Positions 36,479-44,563 of a DNA stretch of 64,000 nucleotides are shown here, in pieces; the stretch's first letter is position 1; each line of letters opens with the position of its first letter. The translations under genes and the position numbers were made by a program. The DNA is taken from positions 1 to 64,000 of the forward strand of contig JALONG010000035.1 in NCBI GenBank assembly GCA_025455065.1. Direction: 5' to 3'. The notes below the pieces were generated by a model. That model was not told where the DNA came from, searched no databases, and saw only the letters and a list, made by a program, of their open reading frames with translations. Source of the DNA: Candidatus Kapaibacterium sp. Its GTDB lineage: Bacteria > Bacteroidota > Ignavibacteria > Kapaibacteriales > UBA4661.

Positions 36479-36548
36479 CGGAGTGCGGAATTTATTCCGC
36501 CACAAAAGCAACTACATTCTATCTATTGCGGAATAAATTCCGCACTCC
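36479..36548. repeat. REPIN 14
   Basis: Forward REP 36479-36500 and inverted REP 36528-36548 between the tolC- and cusB-like genes. It is the last REP seen in the window. Confidence 0.87.
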
Positions 36549-36558
36549 ACATATAACT

Positions 36559-37875
36559 ATGAAATATCTCATCTTTGCCATACTTATTGTTCTGACGGCG
36601 TGTTCACAAAAACAAAGTGGACACGCGGGACACAATGATTCAACTGCCACACAAGCCGCAAAACCCGTCAAATATATTTGTCCGATGCACCCCAACGTAA
36701 CGTCGGACAAAGAAGGTATTTGCCCTATTTGCCAAATGGACTTAGTGCCGGAAAACAGCTCTGAAGCGAAGGAATATGCGGAAGATGAGCATGAAGGACA
36801 CTCTCACGCAGAACACACGATGGGCGAACTTGTCGTAACAGGTCAAAGCCGCGTATTGGCAGACGTGCAAACAGCCGTAGTGCAAAGTGAACCCGTTCAC
36901 CGTACCATTACTGCTATTGGAACGTTGGATTTCGCCGAGCAGAACCGCCGTAGCATCACTGCCCGCGTGGCGGGGCGGATTGAAAAACTGTACGTGAACC
37001 AAACGGGTATGACAGTTCGCAAAGGTCAGGCACTGTTTGAACTGCACAGCCCTGAACTCATGCAAACACAAAACGAATTTATCCTTGCAGTCAAAAATCA
37101 AGCATTGGCAAGTCTGAGTGGTGGCGCTTCTTCCAAGATCGTGGAGCAGATGCGGCAACGCCTGATGATAATGGGCATGACAAGCGAGCAAGTGCAAAAA
37201 CTTGAACAAACGCAAGCCGTACAGATGACCACTACTGTTTACGCGCCTTCTGGTGGCACAGTGATTGAGAAAAAAGTGATTGAAGGAACATTTGTGAATA
37301 TCGGTACGCCGTTGTTTGACGTTGCCGATTTATCACTCCTTTGGAATATGGCAGAACTCTATGAAAACGACGTGGCAGGGGTAAAAATTGGTCAATCGGT
37401 TGCTCTCAAGATACAGACGTACCCTAACGAAACCTTCAAAGGGCGCGTAGCGTTTATTTACCCCGTTGTGAATACAGAATCACGCACCGTGAAAGTTCGC
37501 ATCGAAACGCCCAACCCTCATGGACGGCTGCGTCCAGCGATGTACACCGAAACGCTCTTTACACTCAATAGCGGCACAGGTTTGACGATACCTGATGATG
37601 CGGTGTTGGTAACGGGTAAACAAAATGTTGTCTGGGTGCAGGCACAAGGCGAAACGAACAAGTTTGAAGCACGGCACGTAACAACGGGCGCGAAGTTTGA
37701 TGGGAAAGTGCAGATTTTGTCGGGGCTTTCCGAAGGAGAGAAGGTCGTGGCAAGCGGTGGTTTTTTGCTGGATTCGGAGCGACAACTGCGCGGTGGTACG
37801 GGTGGCGGGCATAATCACGGTGGCGGCGAACCTCCACAAAAAACGAGCGGCTCAATGAATGGGATGAAAATGTAA
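36559..37875 (+). CDS. Efflux RND periplasmic adaptor (CusB type) with heavy-metal-binding domain
   Basis: This 438-residue lipoprotein (lipobox LTAC near residue 14) links the RND pump to the outer-membrane channel. After a His-rich linker comes a heavy-metal-binding domain with YICPMHPNV and GICPICQMDL (about 34-60), then a membrane-fusion core: TARVAGRIEKLYVNQTGMTVRKGQALFELHSPEL, a helical hairpin and two beta-barrel regions. The C-terminus is His/Gly-rich (GGGHNHGGGEPP). The start is MKYLIFAILIV, after REPIN 14. Confidence 0.93.
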   Translation: MKYLIFAILIVLTACSQKQSGHAGHNDSTATQAAKPVKYICPMHPNVTSDKEGICPICQMDLVPENSSEAKEYAEDEHEGHSHAEHTMGELVVTGQSRVLADVQTAVVQSEPVHRTITAIGTLDFAEQNRRSITARVAGRIEKLYVNQTGMTVRKGQALFELHSPELMQTQNEFILAVKNQALASLSGGASSKIVEQMRQRLMIMGMTSEQVQKLEQTQAVQMTTTVYAPSGGTVIEKKVIEGTFVNIGTPLFDVADLSLLWNMAELYENDVAGVKIGQSVALKIQTYPNETFKGRVAFIYPVVNTESRTVKVRIETPNPHGRLRPAMYTETLFTLNSGTGLTIPDDAVLVTGKQNVVWVQAQGETNKFEARHVTTGAKFDGKVQILSGLSEGEKVVASGGFLLDSERQLRGGTGGGHNHGGGEPPQKTSGSMNGMKM

Positions 37876-37887
37876 AAGCCGTTAGCG

Positions 37888-38139
37888 ATGAACCAAGAAC
37901 GCGCCTTAGCAATTATCATTCGCCTCTTGGCTGTGCTGTGTCTGGCGACTATTATCATTGCTGCATCGCTGGTGATAATGGCATTGCGTCCGTCCGTGCA
38001 ACAAACGGTGGAGGCACGAGCATTTGTGCTGCGCGATTCCGCCGGACGTGTGCGGGCGGAACTGAGTGTGGACAAGGATGGTAATGCTGCGCTGATGTTT
38101 GTGGACAGCTTGGGGCGGAAGAAGGTGGTGTTGAAATAG
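37888..38139 (+). CDS. Small single-span membrane protein, ARxFxLRDSxGRVRA type
   Basis: This 83-residue protein has one N-terminal helix (LAVLCLATIIIAASLVIMAL) and a short outer domain VEARAFVLRDSAGRVRAELSVDKDGNAALMFVDSLGRKKVVLK. The outer domain resembles a beta-repeat unit. A paralogue sits at the other end of the element (46733-47020). The function is unknown. Located 12 bp after the adaptor gene, it ends the metal operon. Confidence 0.7.
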   Translation: MNQERALAIIIRLLAVLCLATIIIAASLVIMALRPSVQQTVEARAFVLRDSAGRVRAELSVDKDGNAALMFVDSLGRKKVVLK

Positions 38140-38155
38140 GAAATGCAAGAGGTCA

Positions 38156-38192
38156 TTCAGCAAACCGCTCCGCGAGCGGGCTGCTGAATTTT
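38156..38192 (+). terminator. Terminator at the end of the metal block
   Basis: TTCAGCA (38156-38162) and TGCTGAA (38182-38188) close a stem containing an inner CCGCTC/GAGCGG hairpin, followed by TTTT. Confidence 0.75.
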
Positions 38193-38237
38193 CCAATGAA
38201 CATTTCTCAATAAGTTGAGAGTTGGTGCAATTTTTGC

Positions 38238-38267
38238 TTGTTTTTTCTTGATTGTCATATAACTTTG
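38238..38267 (+). promoter_or_regulatory. Bacteroidota-type promoter of the TIGR04255 cassette
   Basis: TTG at 38238-38240, a 19-bp spacer and TAACTTTG at 38260-38267 match the TTG-N19-TAnnTTTG consensus. The cassette starts 64 bp downstream. Confidence 0.7.
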
Positions 38268-38330
38268 TAGTCCATTTCTACGTCAATAATACTGGTACTC
38301 GTTCGATTTGTTTTTATTTCAACTATCAAT

Positions 38331-39137
38331 ATGACAACGAAACGTGTTTTTCATAGTCATCCCTTATCCGAAGTTGTTTGTGGTGTTACTTTCAAAAATC
38401 TTGTTTTTAACCAAAACAATATTTTTCAAATCCAATCGGAACTATTAAAGACCACATATCCTCTTTGCGAGATTCTACCTCCATTAGGTGATGAACTACT
38501 CCTGCGGGAAGAGAACAGGCTTCAAGTAGAAGTAGAACCTCAAAAGACTGGAGCAGTCCTCTATCGTTTTCGCACCGAGGACCAACGTGGTCTGATTCAG
38601 ATTCAGGGTAATAAGTTCTACTACAACTGGATTCGCCAAAATGCAGAACAAGAGTTTTATCCGGGCTTTGCTGAAATTTTCAAGACATTCCATTCATTAC
38701 TGACCGATATACAAACAATTCTTTCCCGCACAATCGTCAATTCTGTTAAGTCCTGTGAACTTGGCTACCACGATCGGATTGACTGGAAAAAATATGCCGA
38801 TACTGAAAGCATCCACGGTATTTCCCAAATTGTGAATTTCTCTTTGCCAACGTTGCTGACAACAAATGATAATACAGCAGAAGTTTCCAATTTTTCTTCT
38901 CGCTATGTTTCATCATTGCCGCACCTTTACGGCTATTGTACAACTGTTATAGGTACGGATAATATGCCAAGTGGCAGGTTGGGGCTTCGTGTTGAAAATA
39001 GTGTCAGGGGCAACCAGCAAAATTCCGTAGATATGCAAAGCATCAAAGAGTGGTTCGACAAAGCAAATGAGCTTCAAAATTCCCTTTTTTACAACATCTT
39101 TACAGAAAGGGTGCGCGAACAATGGAAACAACAATAA
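38331..39137 (+). CDS. TIGR04255 family protein
   Basis: This 268-residue protein shows the TIGR04255 pattern: a start with HPLSEVVCGVTF, the segment RLQVEVEPQKTGAVLYRFRTEDQRGLIQIQGNKFYYNWI, then LGYHDRIDW and a final VRENSVRG-like part near GLRVENSVRG. The family is sporadic in genomes and often sits in small operons on mobile DNA. Its biochemical function is unknown. It overlaps the next gene by 16 nt. The AT-rich codon use differs from that of the metal block, which suggests separate arrival. Confidence 0.75.
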   Translation: MTTKRVFHSHPLSEVVCGVTFKNLVFNQNNIFQIQSELLKTTYPLCEILPPLGDELLLREENRLQVEVEPQKTGAVLYRFRTEDQRGLIQIQGNKFYYNWIRQNAEQEFYPGFAEIFKTFHSLLTDIQTILSRTIVNSVKSCELGYHDRIDWKKYADTESIHGISQIVNFSLPTLLTTNDNTAEVSNFSSRYVSSLPHLYGYCTTVIGTDNMPSGRLGLRVENSVRGNQQNSVDMQSIKEWFDKANELQNSLFYNIFTERVREQWKQQ

Positions 39138-39808
39138 CAAAAAAGTATTCTTTGGGAGATGAGAATAAAGTTTTATCGTATAACTCCCCTATCGACACTT
39201 TCCTCCAACGTGCGGGGAGAGTGCAACGTAGCACGTCTGTATCGCATAGCCCCCAGATTCATGATATGCCTTTGGGTATAGTTCCACAAGCAGAACCATT
39301 TTTTCTCTCAGAGCGTTCAGAACGCGCAATTTGGCAACCGGTAACATTGCCGAGCAATCCCATAGAGCTACATTGGGATTGGGAAATTTCCAGATTTGCG
39401 GACATCATAGAACGCCGAATTGACTATCTCAATTCATTACGTACACTTCGTGATGATTGGATTTCACTCGACAGCGTTCGCCCTGATAACGAGAGCATTA
39501 CTCGTGCGACTGGTCTTTTGCAATCTCTCCGAGAATTAGTATTTAACTACAATCTTCAAATCCCCAAACTCATTTTAGGACCGATTCCTTCGGGTGGTGT
39601 TTCCATAGAGATTGTGAAAGATGCTGATAATGCTCTTTATGTCAGTATCCCCAACAATCAACAGCTAGTAACCCTTGAAACACAAGAAAATGGATACTTT
39701 AGTGAATATAAAGAAGGTGAAATTTCTCCTGATGAACTCATTGAAGCGGTGAATATTTGCTATCAATCTTTCTTTCGAGATGTATGTACCAACCAAGTTT
39801 GGGCGTAA
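39122..39808 (+). CDS. Second gene of the TIGR04255 cassette, unknown function
   Basis: This 228-residue product has an unstructured first third. A pattern then follows that is commonly seen beside TIGR04255 genes: IDYLNSLRTLRDDWISLDSVRPDNESITRATGLLQSLRE, then PIPSGGVSIEIVKDADNALYVSI. The second part looks like small beta-sheets carrying acidic residues. No catalytic motif is recognisable. Its start overlaps the previous gene and its end overlaps the next, so the three are tightly coupled. Confidence 0.65.
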   Translation: METTITKKYSLGDENKVLSYNSPIDTFLQRAGRVQRSTSVSHSPQIHDMPLGIVPQAEPFFLSERSERAIWQPVTLPSNPIELHWDWEISRFADIIERRIDYLNSLRTLRDDWISLDSVRPDNESITRATGLLQSLRELVFNYNLQIPKLILGPIPSGGVSIEIVKDADNALYVSIPNNQQLVTLETQENGYFSEYKEGEISPDELIEAVNICYQSFFRDVCTNQVWA

Positions 39809-40197
39809 TTGATGATGGTGAAATTCTCTATCGGTATGCTTCACCAAGTGCGTTTCCGGCAGACCAAGAAGAAATACCTCTAAGCATTTTTCAGGATGGA
39901 AAACTTTCATGTGATTGGGAAAAACATCAACCCACACCGGAGAAATCTCTCCGTGTTATAGAAGGCAAAACAAGGCTTGTTTCAATAAATGTTTGCAATG
40001 AAATTCGTCACCCAAGAAATCCCAAGAATGGCGGTAAAATTGAAGTTGAGTGGCACCAAGAAATCATTCATGACCCAATGCCAAGTATTGATAGCCCAAA
40101 CGAACCGGAAAACTATTCGCACTCGCTGATAAAAGGAAAGAAAAAAGCTGCTATTGTTGATGCTATACGAAGAAACTCAACGTGGCGAGATTTGTAA
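39784..40197 (+). CDS. Third gene of the TIGR04255 cassette, unknown function
   Basis: This 137-residue protein starts at MYQPSLGVIDDGEILYRYAS, overlapping the previous gene by 25 nt. LYRY...F..DQEEIPLSIFQDGKLSCDWEKH resembles the third partner of such cassettes. A His-containing IRHPRNPKNGGKIEVEWHQEIIHDPMP segment follows, with a Lys-rich tail. No family or active site is recognised. Confidence 0.65.
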   Translation: MYQPSLGVIDDGEILYRYASPSAFPADQEEIPLSIFQDGKLSCDWEKHQPTPEKSLRVIEGKTRLVSINVCNEIRHPRNPKNGGKIEVEWHQEIIHDPMPSIDSPNEPENYSHSLIKGKKKAAIVDAIRRNSTWRDL

Positions 40198-40200
40198 AAT

Positions 40201-40237
40201 AAAAAGGATGCTGAAAGAGAATTTCAGCATCCTTTTT
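40201..40237. terminator. Bidirectional terminator
   Basis: AAAAAGGATGCTGAAA (40201-40216) and TTTCAGCATCCTTTTT (40222-40237) form a perfect 16-bp stem with A and T runs. It ends both the rightward cassette and the leftward lysis genes. Confidence 0.92.
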
Positions 40238-40435
40238 TCATTCTTTATACACCGTCTTTTCGACATTCTCCAATCTTCGGTCGCGGTCTTCATCGGCTTG
40301 ATGTTTGACGGCAATTTCTGTTTCGATGTGCTGAAGATTCTTCCGAATGGCGAGAATGTCGCCATGCAGTGCCTTCAGGAAATATGCTATCACCGACACT
40401 AAACCTGTGATGATGTACAGTTCAAGTTTGTCCAT
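40238..40435 (-). CDS. Small membrane protein of the lysis module (holin-like)
   Basis: This 65-residue protein has one N-terminal helix (LELYIITGLVSVIAYFLKAL) and a charged, helical tail (NLQHIETEIAVKHQADEDRDRRLENVEKTVY). The size and layout suit a second holin or a spanin-like factor. GGAGG lies 10 nt upstream of the ATG, inside the previous gene. Confidence 0.6.
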   Translation of the reverse strand: MDKLELYIITGLVSVIAYFLKALHGDILAIRKNLQHIETEIAVKHQADEDRDRRLENVEKTVYKE

Positions 40436-40757
40436 GCGTTTTTTCCTCCGCACTCGTTTCGAGGACTTTCCACTCGGCATCCACTTTTACGGGATTGATA
40501 ACCTGTTTGCCCGTGAAAAAGCCGATGATGGCTAAAGCAACGGTTTGAATGGTCTGAAGCGTGGTATCGTCTATCGGCAAGCCGAACATATTCGCCAGAT
40601 ATGCCAACAACGCTGCCAGTGCAGCCGCTGTGGTGAACCAATTTTTGGTTTGAGCAGTTTCAAAGACACGGGAGACTTTCCCGATAAGCGTCGGTGCGCT
40701 CATAATCCACTCAAACACTGATGGAATCTTGATAGTGGTGAGATTAACGGAACTCAT
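40422..40757 (-). CDS. Holin-like phage membrane protein
   Basis: This 111-residue protein has two hydrophobic segments (TTAAALAALLAYLANMFGL and LQTIQTVALAIIGFFTG), a short turn and a charged C-terminus, a class II holin layout. It overlaps the endolysin gene by four bases (ATGA), the usual holin-endolysin arrangement. It would form the pore that releases the lysin. Confidence 0.75.
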   Translation of the reverse strand: MSSVNLTTIKIPSVFEWIMSAPTLIGKVSRVFETAQTKNWFTTAAALAALLAYLANMFGLPIDDTTLQTIQTVALAIIGFFTGKQVINPVKVDAEWKVLETSAEEKTHGQT

Positions 40758-41176
40758 ACTGTTCTCCTTATGGAAATGATTCGGTGTGTAGGGTATGGTG
40801 AAATAGAAACCTTGTTTGACTGATTACCGCCCAAAAGCAAAACGGAATTGTGTTCTCGTCCGGTAAAAAAGCCGACATGACCGAAGGCGGGATTTGTACC
40901 TCGTGAGAGAACGACAATATCACCGCGCCGTGCTTCCTCAAGCGAAATCTCTTTGCCCCATGCGAGAAAACTTCTCGCTCGTGCAGAATTTGTACCTTGA
41001 TACCCTGCTTTTTTCAGGCACCAATTCACAAAACTCGCGCACCACGGCACTTCGTCCGATGTGGCTTTGAGGCTTGTTGTTTGGTGGTATTCGACAATGC
41101 GCTCGTTGTGGTCATCACCATAGATTTCCGCCGTGCCAAGCTCGTGAACGGCGATGTCGAATGCTGCTCTGCTCAT
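40754..41176 (-). CDS. Endolysin of the TIGR02594 (NlpC/P60-CHAP-like) type
   Basis: This 140-residue protein has the family pattern EVPWCASFVNWCLKKAGYQGTNSARARSFLAWGKEI, with the catalytic Cys near 46. It continues with RGDIVVLSRGTNPAFGHVGFFTG, with the catalytic His near 99. It should cut peptidoglycan peptides. No signal peptide is present, so release needs the holin encoded downstream. Confidence 0.85.
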   Translation of the reverse strand: MSRAAFDIAVHELGTAEIYGDDHNERIVEYHQTTSLKATSDEVPWCASFVNWCLKKAGYQGTNSARARSFLAWGKEISLEEARRGDIVVLSRGTNPAFGHVGFFTGREHNSVLLLGGNQSNKVSISPYPTHRIISIRRTV

Positions 41177-41266
41177 GGAATGGTGTGATTGATGAAGAAA
41201 AAAGCCGAAGCCTGTGGTGAAGGGACTTCGGCTCTGTCTTTATGCTTCATGCCGCAGCATCAATGC

Positions 41267-41593
41267 TTATGGCAATGGCAACTGCACAGCACCAACAGCA
41301 GTTTTTGCAGAGGTGAGAGCGTTTTTCACGTTCTCCAATGCCGTGCGGAAGGCAGCATCGGGCGTGAACTGTACTTCCCCTTCGATGCCTTTTGCTACAA
41401 CGATGACTTTGCCATCTGTATCGGCTTGAAGCACGTCAAAGGCAGCAAGCGCATCGGTGCAATTTTTCTCCAAGGTTCCGATAGAGCGCACCGCGCTCAC
41501 GAAATCTTGGAACTCGTCGAACTGACGGTAATTGCCGTTGTCTTGCGTGGCAATTCCTTCCAATTTGGTTACTTGCGATAATGCAACATTCAT
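41267..41593 (-). CDS. Phage-type hypothetical protein, possibly structural
   Basis: This 108-residue protein has a regular helical opening (FDEFQDFVSAVRSIGTLEKNCTDALAAFDVLQAD), a short beta stretch and a small C-terminal helix. It lies between the endolysin gene and the unknown cassette, where phages usually have tail or base-plate genes. I see no known motif. Confidence 0.55.
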   Translation of the reverse strand: MNVALSQVTKLEGIATQDNGNYRQFDEFQDFVSAVRSIGTLEKNCTDALAAFDVLQADTDGKVIVVAKGIEGEVQFTPDAAFRTALENVKNALTSAKTAVGAVQLPLP

Positions 41594-41723
41594 GGCTGCA
41601 TCCTTTCAATAAGTGGTGGTGAATGATGAATTGAACGGCTGCAAAATAACAAGGTGGGAGGCGGCACGGAAGGGATTGAAATAGACCGTTATGGAAGAAA
41701 TATTTGTTGGTAGCGTTATCATC

Positions 41724-41754
41724 TTGGTTAAGTAAGGGTTTCCTTGTAACTTTG
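41724..41754 (+). promoter_or_regulatory. Bacteroidota-type promoter of the second cassette
   Basis: TTGG at 41724-41727, 19 bp spacing and TAACTTTG at 41747-41754 make a near-ideal TTG-N19-TAnnTTTG promoter, facing the three + strand genes that interrupt the leftward phage operon. Confidence 0.72.
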
Positions 41755-41792
41755 TAGCACAGTAACTTTTACCCTACGTTAAAGGTACAACC

Positions 41793-41999
41793 ATGAACAC
41801 CAAAGAAGAATCTACACAGCATAAAGAGGATTCATCTGCTGTTCAGGTAAATGAGTCCAACATTCTGAACAAAGCCGCAGGGCTTGTTGCAAAAACTTTT
41901 GAACATTTGCAACGGCACGAAGAAGAGTTTGACGATACAAAAAAACGCATCTTGCACGAAATCCACAGCAAAGGCAAACGTACCAATGGCATTATATGA
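41793..41999 (+). CDS. Small charged protein, first gene of the second cassette
   Basis: This 68-residue protein is highly charged (EESTQHKEDSS; FEHLQRHEEEFDDTKKRILHEIHSKGKR) and probably helical. It overlaps the next gene by 14 nt, as in toxin-antitoxin-like or tightly regulated pairs. It has no recognised family. Confidence 0.55.
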   Translation: MNTKEESTQHKEDSSAVQVNESNILNKAAGLVAKTFEHLQRHEEEFDDTKKRILHEIHSKGKRTNGII

Positions 42000-42780
42000 C
42001 TTTCTTTACAAAGATATGTCGCGTCTTTCTTCGTATTACGCGCAGATTTTTAGGGGGAAATTACTCAGTGTTGAACAAACACAAGGTTTTGAAACGCAGA
42101 AATCAAGCACCGGCTCAGGTAGTGTAGGACACGTTTCATTTGCCCTTGTGAAAGGAGATATGCAGGCGGCTGAAAAAACTCTCGAACAAAGCAAGAATGT
42201 CAGCGACCCTCACGATATGATTGTAACTGATGTGTTGGCATATCTGCGTTCAGAAAATAAATTCATAGAAAATGTTCTCCAAGCAAAGCACGGCGAACTC
42301 GTTAAGGTGTCTGGTTCGCTTATGTTTGTTGACCGTCATATGGTACAACTCATCAGTACCTCTCTTGATTTTGCCTTCCTCGCAGGTGAGCCTATTGCGG
42401 AGGTCTTTGGGATAGGAAAAAATTCTACGAAAAAAAATCCTCAGCAGGAAAAAGAAGCCATGAAAGCAGTGAAACAATTATTTTCACAGATACCTTTGCA
42501 ATCTGCATTTAGTCTTGAAACTGATGACGGTTGCTCTATTGCAGGCACTCTTAAAGAAGAATGTTTAGAAGAACCAATCTCCAGCTTCATTCTTAAACAT
42601 GGTGGTAGTGAGTTGGCAAATTTTTGGATCATTGGTATCAAAGAATCATCGAACAACGATACGAGAACACGCCCAGCGATATTTGAGGCAGGAAAAAAAA
42701 TGTCTGAAATTATCACCAGCCTCATTTTTCCCTCTCAATCCATCAAAGTTACCCCTTTAGTCATCTATCGTGAGTTGTAG
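41986..42780 (+). CDS. DUF6414-like protein
   Basis: This 264-residue protein starts at MALYDFLYKDMSRLSSYYAQIFRGKLL, like the DUF6414 group (an LYxDxxRISSLYAQLFGG-type start). The middle (DVLAYLRSENKFIENVLQAKHGELVKVSGSLMFVDRHMV) and the end are unremarkable. Family function is unknown; members sit on mobile DNA. The 34 open codons further upstream overlap the small gene and are unlikely to be used. Confidence 0.6.
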   Translation: MALYDFLYKDMSRLSSYYAQIFRGKLLSVEQTQGFETQKSSTGSGSVGHVSFALVKGDMQAAEKTLEQSKNVSDPHDMIVTDVLAYLRSENKFIENVLQAKHGELVKVSGSLMFVDRHMVQLISTSLDFAFLAGEPIAEVFGIGKNSTKKNPQQEKEAMKAVKQLFSQIPLQSAFSLETDDGCSIAGTLKEECLEEPISSFILKHGGSELANFWIIGIKESSNNDTRTRPAIFEAGKKMSEIITSLIFPSQSIKVTPLVIYREL

Positions 42781-42792
42781 GAGCGGTAAATT

Positions 42793-43350
42793 ATGACAAA
42801 TCATTGGAACTACTTTTTAGCATTGGAAGCGGATTTTGGTGTACTATCTCGGTATGTTGAAATTTCACAGCAAAACTATCCTACTTATTCAATTGAAATT
42901 GCCAAACTCTTAATGGCTGCTACTCAAGAATGTGATGTATTGCTGAAACAATTATCTGGATTAACAAGTGGAAATGAACAAGATTATAGAACAGCATTAT
43001 TATTATCAATGCCTAATATCACCAAAATCGGCATCAAGCATATTGCATCTGGCATAGAAGTGCGACCATATAGTTCTTGGTCGTCTAGTCCAGCTACGAC
43101 ACCTACATGGTGGACTGCAAATAATAAAGTCAAACATGAAAGACATAACAAATTTGGTCAAGCCAATATCGAAAATTTGCTTGGGGCTTTTTTCGGTTTA
43201 TACGTTGCCAACCTGATTTTTCACAAGGATGATTTAGACAAATTGGTCATACCTAAATATTTTGAGCCAATAATAGACAACAATGTAATTTCAATCAAAT
43301 CCAACGTATTTCCGCCATCTTACAGAAGCTACACTTTCAAATTATCATAA
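42793..43350 (+). CDS. Third gene of the second cassette, HEPN-like helical protein
   Basis: This 185-residue, largely helical protein has the segment WWTANNKVKHERHNKFGQANIENLLGAFFGLYVANLIFH. It recalls HEPN-related proteins with an NxVKHxR core, although the RNase motif Rx4-6H is not clear. If a toxin, the neighbours could be its antitoxin or sensor. It ends 45 bp before the 3' end of the oppositely oriented phage gene. Confidence 0.5.
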   Translation: MTNHWNYFLALEADFGVLSRYVEISQQNYPTYSIEIAKLLMAATQECDVLLKQLSGLTSGNEQDYRTALLLSMPNITKIGIKHIASGIEVRPYSSWSSSPATTPTWWTANNKVKHERHNKFGQANIENLLGAFFGLYVANLIFHKDDLDKLVIPKYFEPIIDNNVISIKSNVFPPSYRSYTFKLS

Positions 43351-43394
43351 TTAATGCCTTATTGCCTCCGCCATTGCTTGTAGATACTTAACCT

Positions 43395-44111
43395 TTACCC
43401 ACCCACCCTCAACAACTGCGGATTCACCAAATTAAACTTCTGCTGATTCTGCACCTCCTCCACCGCAAAATCTATCACTCGTGCTATCTCGCTCATGGCT
43501 TCGTTGAAGGTTGCGTCTCGTTGTGCTGTCCATTCCTCATTCGGTAAGGCGCGGCGACGGTATTGCAAACTAAAACTTGGGTCGGCAGTGGCGGCTGCCA
43601 CGAGTTCACGGCATTTGTTCGCGGCTTGTGCCATCGAAAGCGTTTGAACGCTGATAAAATCTATATCCCACACGCGGTATGTTCCCCCTGCCGACTTTTG
43701 AATACCATTCAGTTTCGTGAAGTCGCGGATGAGGTATTGCGCATTGCGACGCTGGGGAATGTAGCCGTTTTGCGTCGGACCGGCTGCGGGAAAAACTGTC
43801 TCCCCAAAACCAAACTGCTTGTTCGCTGCATCCAGAAAAACGCCTTGCATCATATTCGTTCCTGCCGGATAGGTGCTGCCGTCAATGTATGACGCACCGG
43901 AATACGTGTTCGGCGCGGCTGGCGAGGTAACTTGCGAGAGCAGTATTTCCCGCGTGTCGAGAACTTGTGCGGGATTTATGCCGTCAAATCGGAAGAACCG
44001 CACACGAAAGCGAAACGGCGGCGTGAATGTACCACCTGCGTTGATGTAGGTGATGTTTGCATCGGCAGCATCGCGCCGAAGAAGCATGGTGAAGTTTTCT
44101 ACGATTGCCAT
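43395..44111 (-). CDS. Phage-type protein, possible structural protein
   Basis: This 238-residue protein is rich in Gly, Asn, Thr and aromatic residues in the first 120 (AGGTFTPPFRFRVRFFRFDGINP; YSGASYIDGSTYPAGTN), like a virion or receptor-binding protein, and helical after that (AQAANKCRELVAAATADPS). It is the only candidate virion gene of the element, but I see no diagnostic motif. It overlaps the DnaA-like gene by 13 nt. Confidence 0.55.
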   Translation of the reverse strand: MAIVENFTMLLRRDAADANITYINAGGTFTPPFRFRVRFFRFDGINPAQVLDTREILLSQVTSPAAPNTYSGASYIDGSTYPAGTNMMQGVFLDAANKQFGFGETVFPAAGPTQNGYIPQRRNAQYLIRDFTKLNGIQKSAGGTYRVWDIDFISVQTLSMAQAANKCRELVAAATADPSFSLQYRRRALPNEEWTAQRDATFNEAMSEIARVIDFAVEEVQNQQKFNLVNPQLLRVGG

Positions 44112-44380
44112 TGGGTTATTTCCTTCAGTTGGTGAACAAGATGTTGGTAGTCAGTATCGGTGATAACAAGGCTTTCATGGGTTTGCACAAAATGAACAAC
44201 CGTGCTGTGCGGTCGGCAGAGTTCCGCAGCAATTTCCCGCACGGAATAGCCCTGCTCCACGAGAATTGCCGAGAGCGCACGGCGCACATCCACAAGACGA
44301 CGAGCGCGTGATTTTGCCTTCAAACGCTGCTCCAAATCAGGGATATTCAGTGATTGTGCTATTTTGGGGTAGTCTAACAT
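44099..44380 (-). CDS. DnaA domain IV-like DNA-binding protein
   Basis: This 93-residue protein is a lone copy of the DnaA C-terminal domain: ARRLVDVRRALSAILVEQGYSVREIAAELCRPHSTVVHFVQTH (about 27-69) matches the DnaA-box-binding helix-turn-helix, with RPHSTVVH in place of the usual DHSTV motif. AAA+ parts are absent. It may bind the element's own origin or compete with host DnaA. It belongs to the leftward early operon. Confidence 0.8.
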   Translation of the reverse strand: MLDYPKIAQSLNIPDLEQRLKAKSRARRLVDVRRALSAILVEQGYSVREIAAELCRPHSTVVHFVQTHESLVITDTDYQHLVHQLKEITQWQS

Positions 44381-44563
44381 TGGGTTTGCATGAAAAATCG
44401 CTTAAAACGGCTGCAAATGCGTAATGGAGCATTGCGTAAATGTACGTGCGCACATGAGCGGAATGTCTGCTTCCGCTCTCGGTTTCGTTTGGTTGCTCCA
44501 AGCCACTCTAAAGAGCTAAAAACGGTACTTTTTTGGCAGTAAAGGGGTGTTTTTGCATGAATT

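Noticed and set aside
21724-36548. CRISPR array
   Set aside because: The repeats are palindromic doublets spaced by whole genes, not short repeats with uniform spacers, and no cas genes are present.
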